Positions 48,065-56,520 are shown, counted from the first letter of the stretch. The stretch: DNA of 64,000 nucleotides from VRUE01 sp963753245 (GCA_963753245.1 CAVWBK010000005.1:261049-325048); one strand, 5' to 3'. The notes: generated by a model not told the origin, from the letters alone. Made by a program: numbers and translations.

Positions 48065-49455
48065 TCCCGACACCGCGAATTCTGGCGACGGACGACCGCC
48101 CAGAGATCCTCGAGCTGATCGAGCGAACCCTGCGGGGGCGCTACTCGTGCGAGTTCGCCGCCAGCGTCGCCGAGGCGCGGAACAAACTTGCCGGCGAGCA
48201 GTTCGAGCTCGCCCTCTGTGATATCCAGCTGCCGGGCGAGTCGGGGCTCGTCCTCGCTGAAGAGATCGTCGAGAAATACCCCCATACGGCGGTGGTACTG
48301 GTCACCGGGGTCGATGATCCCGAGGTCGCCGAAACCGCCTTTGACCTCGGCGCCCACGGCTATCTGGTCAAGCCGTTTTGGTCCGGGCAGCTCTTGATCA
48401 CCGCGATGAGCGCGCTGCGCCGCCGCGAGCTTGAACTTGCCCAGGCGGCACACAGCAAAGCCCTCGAGGAGCGCCTGCAGCTGCTTATGGACCGGGCGCC
48501 GGTTCCGATCTACATCAAGGGCAAGGACCGCCGCTACCTGATCGCCAACCGGGTCGCCCACGAAGTCGCGGGCTTGGTCCCCAATACGCTGATCGGGCTT
48601 CGCGACATTGACATCATGCCGCCCGAGGCCGAGCAATTTGTGGCCGAGTCCGATGCGCGGATCCTCAGCGACGGCGCCACCTATGAGGCCGAGGAGACGC
48701 TGCTTGTTGGTGAGGAGGAGCGGACCTTCTTCACGGTCAAGTTTCCCTTCGTCGATGACTCCGGTGAGATCGCCGGGATCTCCGGCATCTCGACCGACAT
48801 AACGGCAAAACGACAGGCCGAGGAGCTGCGCGAGGAGCTCGGCGAGGCTCGCCAGCATGCGATCGAAGAGCTGCGCGAATCGCGCCAGGAGACGGTCGAT
48901 CGCCTGACCAGGGCGATCGAGCGCCACGACACCGAGACCGGCGTGCACATCGATCGCATGGCGACCGTAGCCGCCTTCCTCGGTCACCTCTGCGGCCTCG
49001 ATGAGGAGCAGGTTGTGCTGCTGCGCGCCGCAGCACCGATGCACGACGTCGGCAAGGTCGCAACCCCCGATGCAATTTTGCGCAAGCCAGGCCCACTGAG
49101 CCCCGAGGAGCGAGCCGAGATGGAGCGCCACACGACCGTGGGCTATGAGATCCTCGCCAACTCCGAGAGCGAGCTGCTGAAGATGGCAGCGACGATCGCC
49201 CTCACCCACCACGAGCACTGGGATGGCGGCGGCTATCCGGCCGGCCTGCGCGGTGAGGAGATCCCTCGCGAGGGTCGGATCGTCGCCGTCGCCGACGTCT
49301 TTGACGCGTTGCTCAGCGATCGCAGCTACCGGCCGGCGATGTCGGTGAAGGAGACCAGGAGGAAGATTCGCGATGGGCGGGGCACCCAGTTTGATCCGGT
49401 GATCGCCGACCATTTGCTCGACCACATGGATCAGGCGGTGTCGCTTCGTGGCTGA
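48061..49455 (+). CDS. REC-PAS-HD-GYP response regulator (c-di-GMP phosphodiesterase-like)
   Basis: A 464-residue protein: receiver domain ~5-120 with Asp54 (LALCDIQLPGESG) and Lys in YLVKPFW, a PAS domain ~140-255 (MDRAPVPIYIKGKDRRYLIA), a coiled-coil linker (~255-290), then an HD-GYP domain with His328-Asp329 (APMHDVGKVATPDAI), HHEHWDGGGYPAGL including Gly391-Tyr-Pro, and VADVFDALLSDRSYRPA. HD-GYP enzymes hydrolyse c-di-GMP to pGpG or GMP. The start overlaps the hybrid kinase stop, so phosphorylation by that kinase probably controls the phosphodiesterase. No GGDEF protein is seen in this window. Confidence 0.93.
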   Translation: MIPTPRILATDDRPEILELIERTLRGRYSCEFAASVAEARNKLAGEQFELALCDIQLPGESGLVLAEEIVEKYPHTAVVLVTGVDDPEVAETAFDLGAHGYLVKPFWSGQLLITAMSALRRRELELAQAAHSKALEERLQLLMDRAPVPIYIKGKDRRYLIANRVAHEVAGLVPNTLIGLRDIDIMPPEAEQFVAESDARILSDGATYEAEETLLVGEEERTFFTVKFPFVDDSGEIAGISGISTDITAKRQAEELREELGEARQHAIEELRESRQETVDRLTRAIERHDTETGVHIDRMATVAAFLGHLCGLDEEQVVLLRAAAPMHDVGKVATPDAILRKPGPLSPEERAEMERHTTVGYEILANSESELLKMAATIALTHHEHWDGGGYPAGLRGEEIPREGRIVAVADVFDALLSDRSYRPAMSVKETRRKIRDGRGTQFDPVIADHLLDHMDQAVSLRG

Positions 49456-49512
49456 GGAGACTGGGAGGGACATGATCGTGGCGAGCGGCGCGGTTCGGGG
49501 GGCTGGGAGAGT

Positions 49513-49990
49513 GTTCTGGCGACCGAGGCCTACGAGGTCTCGCCGGGCAACGAGTGGCGCTCGGAGCTGTGGCGGGTAGCGGTCATCCAGTTCAACCAGG
49601 CGGCCGATCTGCTCAGCCTCGACACCGACGCCCGGGCGCGACTGCTCGAGCTCCGCCGCGCCCTCGTCGCCAACTTCTCCGTGTGTCGCGACAGCGGTGA
49701 GATCCAGAGCCTGACCGGCTATCGCGTCCAGCACACCTTCGCGCTCGGGCCGAGATGTCGTGGTTCATGGACACCTACTCCCAGCACGTCGGTCGCGCGA
49801 CACCGGGAATCGTCACCACAAGCCAATCGTCCCCTGTGGCACCGAGGGCCGCCGGGCAGCCACCGGCCTCGGCGCGACGATTTGCGCCGAGGGGGCGCTC
49901 GAGCGGCTGGGGAAATCGCTAGCCGGATCCAGGGTGGCGATCCAGGGCTTTGGCAACGTCGGCGCGGTGATCGCCAAGGAGCTGCTGCGT
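49513..49990 (+). pseudogene. Glu/Leu/Phe/Val dehydrogenase remnant
   Basis: The first frame reads AVIQFNQAADLLSLDTDARA and LTGYRVQHTFALGP, the N-terminal dimerisation region of glutamate dehydrogenase. The frame then changes, the central substrate-binding part is deleted, and pieces MSWFMDTYSQHVGRATPGIV and CGTEGRRAATGLGATICAEG follow. The end of the readable part is GSRVAIQGFGNVGAVIAKEL, the NAD-binding Rossmann motif. The C-terminal third is absent and is replaced by a PIN-domain scrap. Not functional. Confidence 0.8.
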
Positions 49991-49999
49991 AGCGACGCT

Positions 50000-50173
50000 C
50001 CGTTCATCCTCGACACCTCGGCATGGTGGCGGGTTGCGTCGCTCCCCGCCGAGTTCGGCGCCCTCCTTCAAGCAGCGGTCATCGACGACCGACTGTGGAT
50101 CGCGCCGATCGTGCGAATGGAGATGCCAGTCGGCCCGATGCAGCGACTGATACCACCGCGTGCCGCCTCCTGA
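50000..50173 (+). pseudogene. PIN-toxin N-terminal remnant fused to GDH remnant
   Basis: In frame with the dehydrogenase piece, the sequence continues PFILDTSAWWRVASLPAEFG and then DDRLWIAPIVRMEMPVGPMQ to a stop. This is the first half of a VapC-like PIN domain (catalytic Asp in LDTSAWW, Glu in VRMEM). Its own start is lost and the C-terminal half is missing. The junction at about 50000 marks a deletion or recombination point. Confidence 0.7.
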
Positions 50174-50251
50174 GCAGATTGACCACCCGCCCGGGACGTT
50201 GTAGGCTCGCGAAACGAAGAAGACTTGGCCCCGTCGGGGAGCGGTCTAGGA

Positions 50252-51964
50252 ATGAGATCGAGATTTGGGCATTTGCTGGCGATCGCCATTCTTCTCGGCG
50301 TCGGTTTGATGCTGCCTGCCGCGCCCTCGGTGGCTGACGCCTCCGAAACCATTTATTGGGCCAACGGGTCATATGGCGGCAGCGGCGCCATCTCGTTCAC
50401 AAGCCTGATCGGCTCTAGCGCCGGCGGCCTCCTGGACACGAGCGGCGCGACGGTGAGTGGAGCGGATGGTGTCGCGATCGACGCCGCCGCCGGGCGAATC
50501 TACTGGGCCAACTACGACGCCAACAAGATCTCCTACGCCAACCTCGACAACTCGGGTGCCGGCGGCGATCTGAGCACAACAGGCGCGACCGTGAACGGCC
50601 CGGTCGGCCTCGCGATCGATCCCATGGCGGGCAGAATCTACTGGGGAAACGCCAACGCCAACAAGATCTCCTACGCCAACCTCGACGGCAGCGGCGGCGG
50701 TGACGTCGATACCGCTGGCGCGACGGTTGACGCCCCAGAGGGGGTCGCGCTCGACCCTGCCGCCGGGAGGATCTACTGGGCCAATCGCCTCGCCAACAAG
50801 ATCTCCTACGCCAACCTCGACGGCAGCGGCGGCGGTGATCTAAACACAAGCCTGGTGAAAGTTGACGTCCCCGATGGCGTCGCCGTTGAACCGAATCCGA
50901 CCTTCCCGCAGCGGACGAACATCTACTGGACGAACGCGGCCGGCTCGATCCCGATTTCCTTCGTCAGCGTCGACGGAGACAGCGGCGCCGAAATCCCCGC
51001 GACTGGGGCGACGGATGAAGGCCCCCAGGGTCTCGCGATCGACACCGGCACCGCGCGGATCTACTGGGCCAACAATCTGGGCGCCAAAATCTCGCTCGTC
51101 AGCCTGATCAGCGGCGGTGCCGATGTTCCGACCGAGGGGGCGGACACCTCCCATGGGCCGAACTTCCCCGTCATCCTCCAGCCGCCGAGCGGCGCCGGAT
51201 TACCTGAGATCACCGGCGCCGCGACGGTCGGGTCGACGCTGAGCTGTTCGCAGGGAACCTGGGCGCCGGACATCGTCGCCTCCTTCCTCTATCGCGTACC
51301 GCAGACCTTCTCCTACTGGTGGAGCCTCGACGGCAGCAACATCGCCGGGGCGACGTCCAGCGTGATCACCGCGACCGCGACCGGAGCCTATCGGTGCCTG
51401 GTGACCGCCGCCAATCAGGCCGGCACCGACAGCCAAACGAGCGACCCTTTCATCGTGCCGAGCTACGCGCTCACCATCTTCATGAGCGGCTCGGGGGCCG
51501 GCACGGTGATGAGCGCCCCGAACGGGATCAGCTGCGGGGCGGGCTGCTCCGCTCGGTTCGCCGCCGGGACCAGAGTCACCCTGGCCGCGACGCCGAGTGC
51601 TGAGTCGAGATTCGCCGGTTGGGGCGGTGCCTGCACTGGAACCGGCCCGTGCGATCTCACGATGAAAGCCGACCACGATGTCAGCGCAGGTTTCGAAAAG
51701 CTGGCTGCCCCGGACACGAAGATCACCAAGTCCAAGATCAACTCACGCGCGGGTTTGGCGACCTTTGCTTTCACGGCGAATGGTGAACACAACGGCTTTC
51801 AGTGCCAGCTCAAGCAGCTGCACAAGGCCGCGAAATTCACCAGCTGTCGCTCGCCGAGGACCTACCAACACCTTCGCTTCGGAAAGTACACTTTCGCGGT
51901 TCGCGCCATTGGTCCCGGGGGCTCCGATTTGACTCCAGCCAAGAGGAAGTTCAAGGTCGGGTGA
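50252..51964 (+). CDS. Secreted YWTD-like beta-propeller protein
   Basis: A 570-residue exported protein. ATG 50252 starts a signal peptide (LLAIAILLGVGLMLPAAPSV). Residues ~35-300 form six blades with the recurring phrase RIYWANYDANKISYANLDNS, as in LDL-receptor-type (YWTD) or NHL propellers. Residues ~310-400 are an Ig-like region (CSQGTWAPD, WWSLDGSNIAGATSSVIT). Then comes a bacterial-repeat-like module with CGAGCSARFAAGTRVTLAAT, GWGGACTGTGPC. The end (FQCQLKQLHKAAKFTSCRSP, then YTFAVRAIGPGGSDLTP) is a module shared with two other proteins here. Probably binds a surface or extracellular ligand; ligand unknown. Confidence 0.85.
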   Translation: MRSRFGHLLAIAILLGVGLMLPAAPSVADASETIYWANGSYGGSGAISFTSLIGSSAGGLLDTSGATVSGADGVAIDAAAGRIYWANYDANKISYANLDNSGAGGDLSTTGATVNGPVGLAIDPMAGRIYWGNANANKISYANLDGSGGGDVDTAGATVDAPEGVALDPAAGRIYWANRLANKISYANLDGSGGGDLNTSLVKVDVPDGVAVEPNPTFPQRTNIYWTNAAGSIPISFVSVDGDSGAEIPATGATDEGPQGLAIDTGTARIYWANNLGAKISLVSLISGGADVPTEGADTSHGPNFPVILQPPSGAGLPEITGAATVGSTLSCSQGTWAPDIVASFLYRVPQTFSYWWSLDGSNIAGATSSVITATATGAYRCLVTAANQAGTDSQTSDPFIVPSYALTIFMSGSGAGTVMSAPNGISCGAGCSARFAAGTRVTLAATPSAESRFAGWGGACTGTGPCDLTMKADHDVSAGFEKLAAPDTKITKSKINSRAGLATFAFTANGEHNGFQCQLKQLHKAAKFTSCRSPRTYQHLRFGKYTFAVRAIGPGGSDLTPAKRKFKVG

Positions 51965-52349
51965 ACTTGGAGACGAGAAAGAGGGTTTCTGGCGAGTCGG
52001 CGTCGCGCTACTGCTTTCGCGGACGAGCGAGTGCCCGAGCAGAGCCGCGCAGAGCCTCGCCCGGGACGAGCCGCAGTGGTCTCCGCGAGGCTCCCCGAAC
52101 CTCTGCTCTCGCATGACGGCGCGAAAGCGTCACCCCGGCGCTCCCGCTGTCATCGTGTCGGCTGGTTAGAGGCGCAGGCCGGCGCTCATCGGCGCGGATT
52201 GCATCAGATGCTTGCAGGGCAGTTGCGGTCGATCCGATGTGCCTGGGTTCAATCCTCGCCAGGCAGCCGCCCAGCGACAATCTGTAGACGCGCCCGGATT
52301 GGCGTTGACTCCCGACGTCACTTATGGGAGTCTCGGCCACGAGCGACTC
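51965..52349. other. Intergenic stretch
   Basis: 385 bases with no supported gene. An upstream extension of the next gene's frame begins at 52212 but has no signal-peptide character. A tRNA T-arm-like GGGTTCAATCC at about 52245 has no surrounding cloverleaf. Confidence 0.5.
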
Positions 52350-53951
52350 GTGGCAACTCCTCTCCTGCACTCTTCCGAATTGCGGTGCCGCCGGGCTCGC
52401 CGGGCGGCAGCCTTGACTGCGCTCGCGGTGGGCCTGCCATTGGCCGGGGCCGCGGCGCCCGCGCAGGCGACGACCAAAGCCTTTACCTACACCGGCGCTG
52501 AGCAGACCTTCACCGTGCCCGGGGGGGTCCACAGCGTTCATGTCCTCGCGATCGGCGGCGCGGGCGGAGCCAGCAACGACGCCAACGGCGGCTTCGCAGC
52601 GGAAGTGGTCGGAGACGTCAGCGCCACCCCGGGCCAGACGCTCTACATCGAGGTGGGGGGCAATGGACAGGGTTCGGGCGAAGGTGGCGCCGGGGGCTTC
52701 AACGGCGGCGCTGCCGGCGGGGGCGGGGGAGGGGGTGCCTCGGATGTCCGCACCTCGCCGCGATCTGGCGGCCTCTCGCCCGACGATCGACTGATCGTCT
52801 CCGGCGGCGGAGGCGGCGGCGGCGACGGTACCGCCGAGGAAGTGGGTGGCGCCGGTGGAGCTGCGGGCAGCCCCGGTGCCGCAACCTCGTACTCCGGCGG
52901 CGGTGCCGGCACGCAGACCGAAGGGGGTTCGGGTGCCTCTGGCTGCGAACCCTCTGGACAAGGCGAAAATGGCCAGTTGGGCTCCGGCGGCGCCGGAGGC
53001 AACAGCGCGGTGGAAAGCGGCCCTGGCGGCGGTGGCGGTGGTGGCTACTACGGCGGCGCAGGCGGTGGCGGCTCCTGCTTCGTCGGCAGCAGTGGGGGAG
53101 GCGGCGGCTCCTCGCTTGTTCCCGCAGGGGGCAGCTTCGCGGTGACCGGGGCCGATACGCCGGCGAAGGTCGAAGTCACCTACACCCTGGTGCCGCCCAC
53201 GATCGCGGTCATCGCTCCGGTCGCAAGCGCCACCTACATCAAGGGCCAAGCTGTCACCGCCATCTACTCCTGCACGCCGCCTGAAGGCACCGGCGTCAAA
53301 ACCTGCGCGGGAACGGTCGTCAACGGTGCGGCGCTCGATACGAGCACGGTCGGGCCGCACGCCTTCACCGTTGAAGCCGAAGACACCGACGGTGCAATGG
53401 AAACCAAAGAGGTCAGCTACACCGTCGTCGTGCCGCCTTCGATCGCGATCGTCACCCCTACGAATGGCGCCACTTACACCCAGGGTCAGGCTGTCACCGC
53501 CGTCTACTCCTGCACCCCTGGGGAAGGCACTGGCCTGAAAACCTGCTCGGGCGCGGTCCCAAACGGCGCGACCATCGACACATCTGTCCTAGGGCTGCAC
53601 ACTTTTACCGTCAACGCCGAAGACTCCGACGGTGGCAGGGCCACCAAGGAAGTCACCTACACCGTCGTCGGGGCACCCGCGCCGAGCGTCCCCGACACGA
53701 TCCTCGGCTCCCACCCCAAGGGCAAGGTGAAGGCGAAGAAGAAGATCAAGGTCAGCTTCAGCTTCTCTTCGCCCACAGCGGGAGCAACCTTCGAGTGCAA
53801 GCTCGACAAGGGCGCCTTCGCGCCCTGCGCCTCGCCCAAGAGCTACAAGGTCAAGCCGGGCAAGCACACATTCTCGGTCGAGGCCGTCAGCTCCGGTGGC
53901 ACCGATCCCACTCCGGCGACCTTCAGCTTCAGGGTCAAGAAGAAGCGCTAG
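52350..53951 (+). CDS. Secreted glycine-rich, Ig-like repeat protein
   Basis: A 533-residue exported protein from GTG 52350 (the frame opens at 52212). The signal peptide contains AALTALAVGLPLAGAAAPAQ. A glycine-rich domain spans ~30-270, with the outline FTYTGAEQTFTVPGGVHSVH then AIGGAGGASNDANGG and LYIEVGGNGQGSGEGGAGGF. Two Ig-like repeats of ~95 residues follow (IAVIAPVASATYIKGQAVTA and IAIVTPTNGATYTQGQAVTA), each with a YSCTP...KTC cysteine pair. The C-terminal module is FECKLDKGAFAPCASPKSYK and FSVEAVSSGGTDPTPATFSF. Likely an adhesin or envelope protein; the binding partner is not evident. Confidence 0.85.
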   Translation: MATPLLHSSELRCRRARRAAALTALAVGLPLAGAAAPAQATTKAFTYTGAEQTFTVPGGVHSVHVLAIGGAGGASNDANGGFAAEVVGDVSATPGQTLYIEVGGNGQGSGEGGAGGFNGGAAGGGGGGGASDVRTSPRSGGLSPDDRLIVSGGGGGGGDGTAEEVGGAGGAAGSPGAATSYSGGGAGTQTEGGSGASGCEPSGQGENGQLGSGGAGGNSAVESGPGGGGGGGYYGGAGGGGSCFVGSSGGGGGSSLVPAGGSFAVTGADTPAKVEVTYTLVPPTIAVIAPVASATYIKGQAVTAIYSCTPPEGTGVKTCAGTVVNGAALDTSTVGPHAFTVEAEDTDGAMETKEVSYTVVVPPSIAIVTPTNGATYTQGQAVTAVYSCTPGEGTGLKTCSGAVPNGATIDTSVLGLHTFTVNAEDSDGGRATKEVTYTVVGAPAPSVPDTILGSHPKGKVKAKKKIKVSFSFSSPTAGATFECKLDKGAFAPCASPKSYKVKPGKHTFSVEAVSSGGTDPTPATFSFRVKKKR

Positions 53952-54240
53952 GCCGAGAGGCCTCCTCCTCCAGGCGCTCGAGTTCGACCCGCAACGCCGA
54001 GAGGAAGGCTGAGCCGGGCTTAAGCGAGGCGATCATCTCCGCCGACTCGCGGTAGTGGCCGCTCATGCCGGCGACGCTGGTTCCCATCCGTTCCTCCACG
54101 CCGCCGCCGTGTTCGACGTCGGCCGAGGAGGGCGGCTGGTGCAGTGCGACGATCAGCGCCCGCTGTGCTGTCGCCCGCAGCTCGCCAACCAGCCAACCGC
54201 GGCGACGACGGAGCCTCTCGATCCGGTCGGCCTCTGCGGC
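53935..54240 (-). pseudogene. Chimeric pseudogene of metallophosphatase and HD-protein pieces
   Basis: The minus strand reads RALIVALHQPPSSADVEHGG, which matches the phosphatase at 20656 (RALIVSLHHPPYSADVEHGG). It continues directly into ERMGTSVAGMSGHYRESAEM and LKPGSAFLSALRVELERLEE, which match the C-terminus of the HD protein at 22026. Both parents share the residues R-M-G at the switch point. There is no start, and the upstream codons are unrelated. The two source genes are neighbours in the window but on opposite strands. Confidence 0.75.
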
Positions 54241-54309
54241 GACCACTTGATCGCCACGAGTTCGGTGGGATACTGCGAACAGGCGGGGTTCCCTAACGGA
54301 GGAGTTGAC

Positions 54310-54618
54310 ATGAAGTACTTCGTAAGCGCCACACCGGGTCCGATGCCGCCGACGCCCGAGCAGTTTGACGCCGCCATGGATTGGCTTGAAGGAAAGGCCA
54401 ACGACGGCACTTTTGACTGCATCTTCGGGTTCATAGAGGGCGGCGGCTTCAGCGTTACGAACGCCGATTCCCATCGCGAGGTCCTGGAGCTGATGGCGGA
54501 TTACCCGCTGTTCGGGCTGGTCACCTGGGAGATTCGCCCGTTGCTCGACTTCAAAGAGGGAATCGACACCATAAGGGCAAAGCTGGCCGAGGCTCAGGCA
54601 GCAATGGCTGGCGGCTAA
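54310..54618 (+). CDS. Small ferredoxin-fold (dimeric alpha/beta-barrel-like) protein
   Basis: A 102-residue protein with a very good ribosome site (GGAGGAGTTGAC) before ATG 54310. The pattern strand (MKYFVSATPGPMPPTPEQF), helix (DAAMDWLEGKANDGTFDC), strand (FGFIEGGGFSVTNADSHREV), helix (LELMADYPLF), strand (GLVTWEIRPLLDF), helix (IDTIRAKLAEAQAA) is that of dimeric alpha/beta-barrel proteins related to muconolactone isomerase and YCII-like families. It has an isolated position between decayed sequences but is intact, with normal codon use. Ligand or reaction unknown. Confidence 0.75.
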   Translation: MKYFVSATPGPMPPTPEQFDAAMDWLEGKANDGTFDCIFGFIEGGGFSVTNADSHREVLELMADYPLFGLVTWEIRPLLDFKEGIDTIRAKLAEAQAAMAGG

Positions 54619-55133
54619 CCCGCAGCTCTCAGCTCGCAAACCCGATGGGCCCCGCTTGGCGGTCGGGCCCGGCATGGTCCGGTTAGATCACTCCCCATCG
54701 CAGCTCCCGCGCAGCCGGGGCGGGACGGATCGCCCCGTCCGGCGTCTTGCCGCCGTGCAGTTTGGCAGCGGCTGAGAGGGCTCCTTTCAACCCTTGCTGC
54801 CTAGAAAACCTCGGTGTAGGATCGAGCTAGCTCGATCACCTGATGGCGAACCTCTGCTGGGTACCTGCGGGGCATCTGAATCCTCCTTGGGGCCAAAGGA
54901 CTCTAGAAACCGGACTCCATCAGAACTGGGGTAGATCAACGTGTCTACCGAAGCGGGTCAAGGCCACCGGGCAGCGGCGGGAAGGTTGGCAATAGAAGGG
55001 GAGCGGCTCGCGGATACTGCGCCGTTGTCGCGAGGGCAGACTCGAATAGGTCGGAATGTTTGGGTTCCGTCCGGTAGGCCAGGCCCCCGCCCATGATGTA
55101 CATACTTCTGCCCTTTTCGCGGCGACGTAAGGG
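54619..55133. other. Intergenic stretch with IS remnant
   Basis: No intact gene. GGGCCC palindromes at 54647 and 54665 could form a short terminator-like hairpin after the preceding gene. A 25-codon IS3-type fragment lies at 54801-54875 (separate entry). The remainder shows nothing recognisable. Confidence 0.5.
54801..54875 (-). pseudogene. IS3-family OrfA N-terminal remnant
   Basis: ATG 54875 follows a strong AAGGAGG ribosome site and encodes MPRRYPAEVRHQVIELARSY, the first helix of an IS3-type OrfA helix-turn-helix, before a stop after 24 codons. The rest of the element is gone. Very short, so the family call is tentative, but both the ribosome site and the phrase fit. Confidence 0.55.
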
Positions 55134-55677
55134 GTGATGGAGCCCAATCATCCGACGACGATGATCGCTCCAGGCCGTTGCCAATGTGGTTGCGGTGATC
55201 GAACGTCCATTGCAAGGACCAATCGTAAGTCGCGAGGCTGGGTTAAGGGCCAGCCAGTTCGTTGCATTCGCGGCCACCAAACCCGTAAGACCCCCCGCTA
55301 TCTACTCGTGCCTACCGGCTTTGACACCGCCTGCTGGATTTGGTAGCAGGCCAAGAGCGCGAATGGATACGGTCTCACAAGACCAGGTAGGTAAAGCGGG
55401 ATATGCCCACCGGGTGTATTACGAAGCGGCCAAGGGGCCAATTCCCGATGGTCTGCAGCTTGATCACCTGTGTAGGGTTCGGTCCTGTGTCAACCCCGAT
55501 CACCTTGAGCCGGTAAGCCTCACCGAAAACGTTCGCCGAGGCTTGGGCACCAAACTCTCTCCGAGGGCCGTAGAGGAGATCCGAGCCTCATCTGAGCCTC
55601 AGCGGGTGCTTGCCAGGCGATATGGAGTTAGTCAGCCCCACATCTCCCGGATCAGGACTCGACAAACCTGGCGCTAG
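55134..55677 (+). pseudogene. HNH endonuclease, stop and frameshift
   Basis: One frame from ATG 55134 gives an N-terminal zinc-finger-like CQCGCGDRTSIARTNRKSRG and RCIRGHQTRKTPRYL, then CWIW followed by an in-frame TAG (55346-55348), then QAKSANGYG. The continuation is in another frame: YAHRVYYEAAKGPIPDGLQL, then DHLCRVRSCVNPDHLEPVSL, the HNH core with its Asp-His and Cys residues, and a C-terminal helix-turn-helix (LARRYGVSQPHISRI). Such small HNH proteins are typical phage or mobile-element nucleases. Both a stop and a frame change separate the halves, so it is probably dead. Confidence 0.75.
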
Positions 55678-55730
55678 GCACCTCGCTCCTGGTAGCGAGC
55701 AGGGTGCGGGGGGATCCTTGTTCACCCGGA

Positions 55731-55759
55731 TTGACTGGCTCTCCGGCAAAGGCTACGGT
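55731..55759 (+). promoter_or_regulatory. Promoter of first 'KLTYANV' gene
   Basis: TTGACT (-35), 17 bases, TACGGT (-10). The same layout (TTGACC, 18 bases, TACGGT) and similar flanks recur before the second family member at 56627. The repetition supports a real promoter. Confidence 0.65.
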
Positions 55760-55821
55760 TCGGTGCGAGGGCCCAGCCCCGTGGGGCGAGGTCATAAAGC
55801 CATGACTCAACGGAGGTCTAG

Positions 55822-56520
55822 ATGCGTCCGAAGTTGACCTACGCGAACGTCGTCGCCACGCTCGCCCTATTCATCGCAATCGGTGGGGCAGGCGCGTTTG
55901 CGGCCACCCAACTGGCAAAGAACAGCGTCGGCAGCAAGCAGCTCAAGAAGAACGTGGTGACGACGGCGAAAATCAAGAAGGAAGCCGTGACCGCTGCCAA
56001 GGTCAAGAAGGGTACGCTGACCGGCACCCAGATCGACGCCTCGACTCTCGGCACAGTTCCCTCGGCGGGCCATGCTGCTAGTGCCGAAAATGCATCCACG
56101 GCGGCCAACGCGACCAAGCTCGGGGATGTGCCGGCGAGCCGATACCTGACCAGGACCTCGACCTTGCAATCCGGAGAAACGGAGATCGGCGTTTGGGGCG
56201 CGAACTCCAACGGCGGGTTGGGAATCGTGACAATCGAATTCAACCCGAGGCTGGCGGGCCCAATCGATTATTCGCACGAGATCTACATCGGCGTTGGGGC
56301 CAAAACGGATTCTCGCTGCTCTGGTTTCGGTGAAGCGGCACCGAGTTACCTATGCGTCTACACGGTCTCCGAAGGCGCAATGACATTCTTCCACTTCCTC
56401 AGCGCCTTTAACGGGAGCGCTGACGAAGCGCCAGGCGAACCGCAGGGTACCGCCTTCGACTTCAGCTCCACAGGAAGTTCCGGCAACGCAAGGGGGAATT
56501 GGGCCTACACAGCGCCATAG
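55822..56520 (+). CDS. Secreted repeat-bearing protein, 'KLTYANV' family member 1
   Basis: A 232-residue protein after GGAGGTCTAG and ATG 55822. The N-terminus MRPKLTYANVVATLALFIAI continues into a hydrophobic export segment (GGAGAFAATQ). Next come short solenoid-like repeats, KNSVGSKQLKKNVVTTAKIK, KEAVTAAKVKKGTLTGTQID, in which 'xxVTxAKVKxG' recurs about every 10 residues (~30-85). The C-terminal ~140 residues are a separate domain with paired cysteines (RCSGFGEA, YLCVYT) and a beta-rich character. The first ~85 residues are nearly the same in the two genes that follow, whereas the C-termini differ. Probably cell-surface; function unknown. Confidence 0.8.
   Translation: MRPKLTYANVVATLALFIAIGGAGAFAATQLAKNSVGSKQLKKNVVTTAKIKKEAVTAAKVKKGTLTGTQIDASTLGTVPSAGHAASAENASTAANATKLGDVPASRYLTRTSTLQSGETEIGVWGANSNGGLGIVTIEFNPRLAGPIDYSHEIYIGVGAKTDSRCSGFGEAAPSYLCVYTVSEGAMTFFHFLSAFNGSADEAPGEPQGTAFDFSSTGSSGNARGNWAYTAP

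Noticed and set aside
47926..49734. 602-codon minus-strand frame opposite the HD-GYP regulator
   Set aside because: Antisense shadow; all HD-GYP motifs are on the plus strand.
52200..52265. Possible tRNA at a GGGTTCAATCC T-arm-like sequence
   Set aside because: No acceptor, D-arm or anticodon stem can be drawn around it.
52008..53360. 450-codon minus-strand frame opposite the glycine-rich protein
   Set aside because: Mirror of a repetitive Gly-rich gene; no independent evidence.
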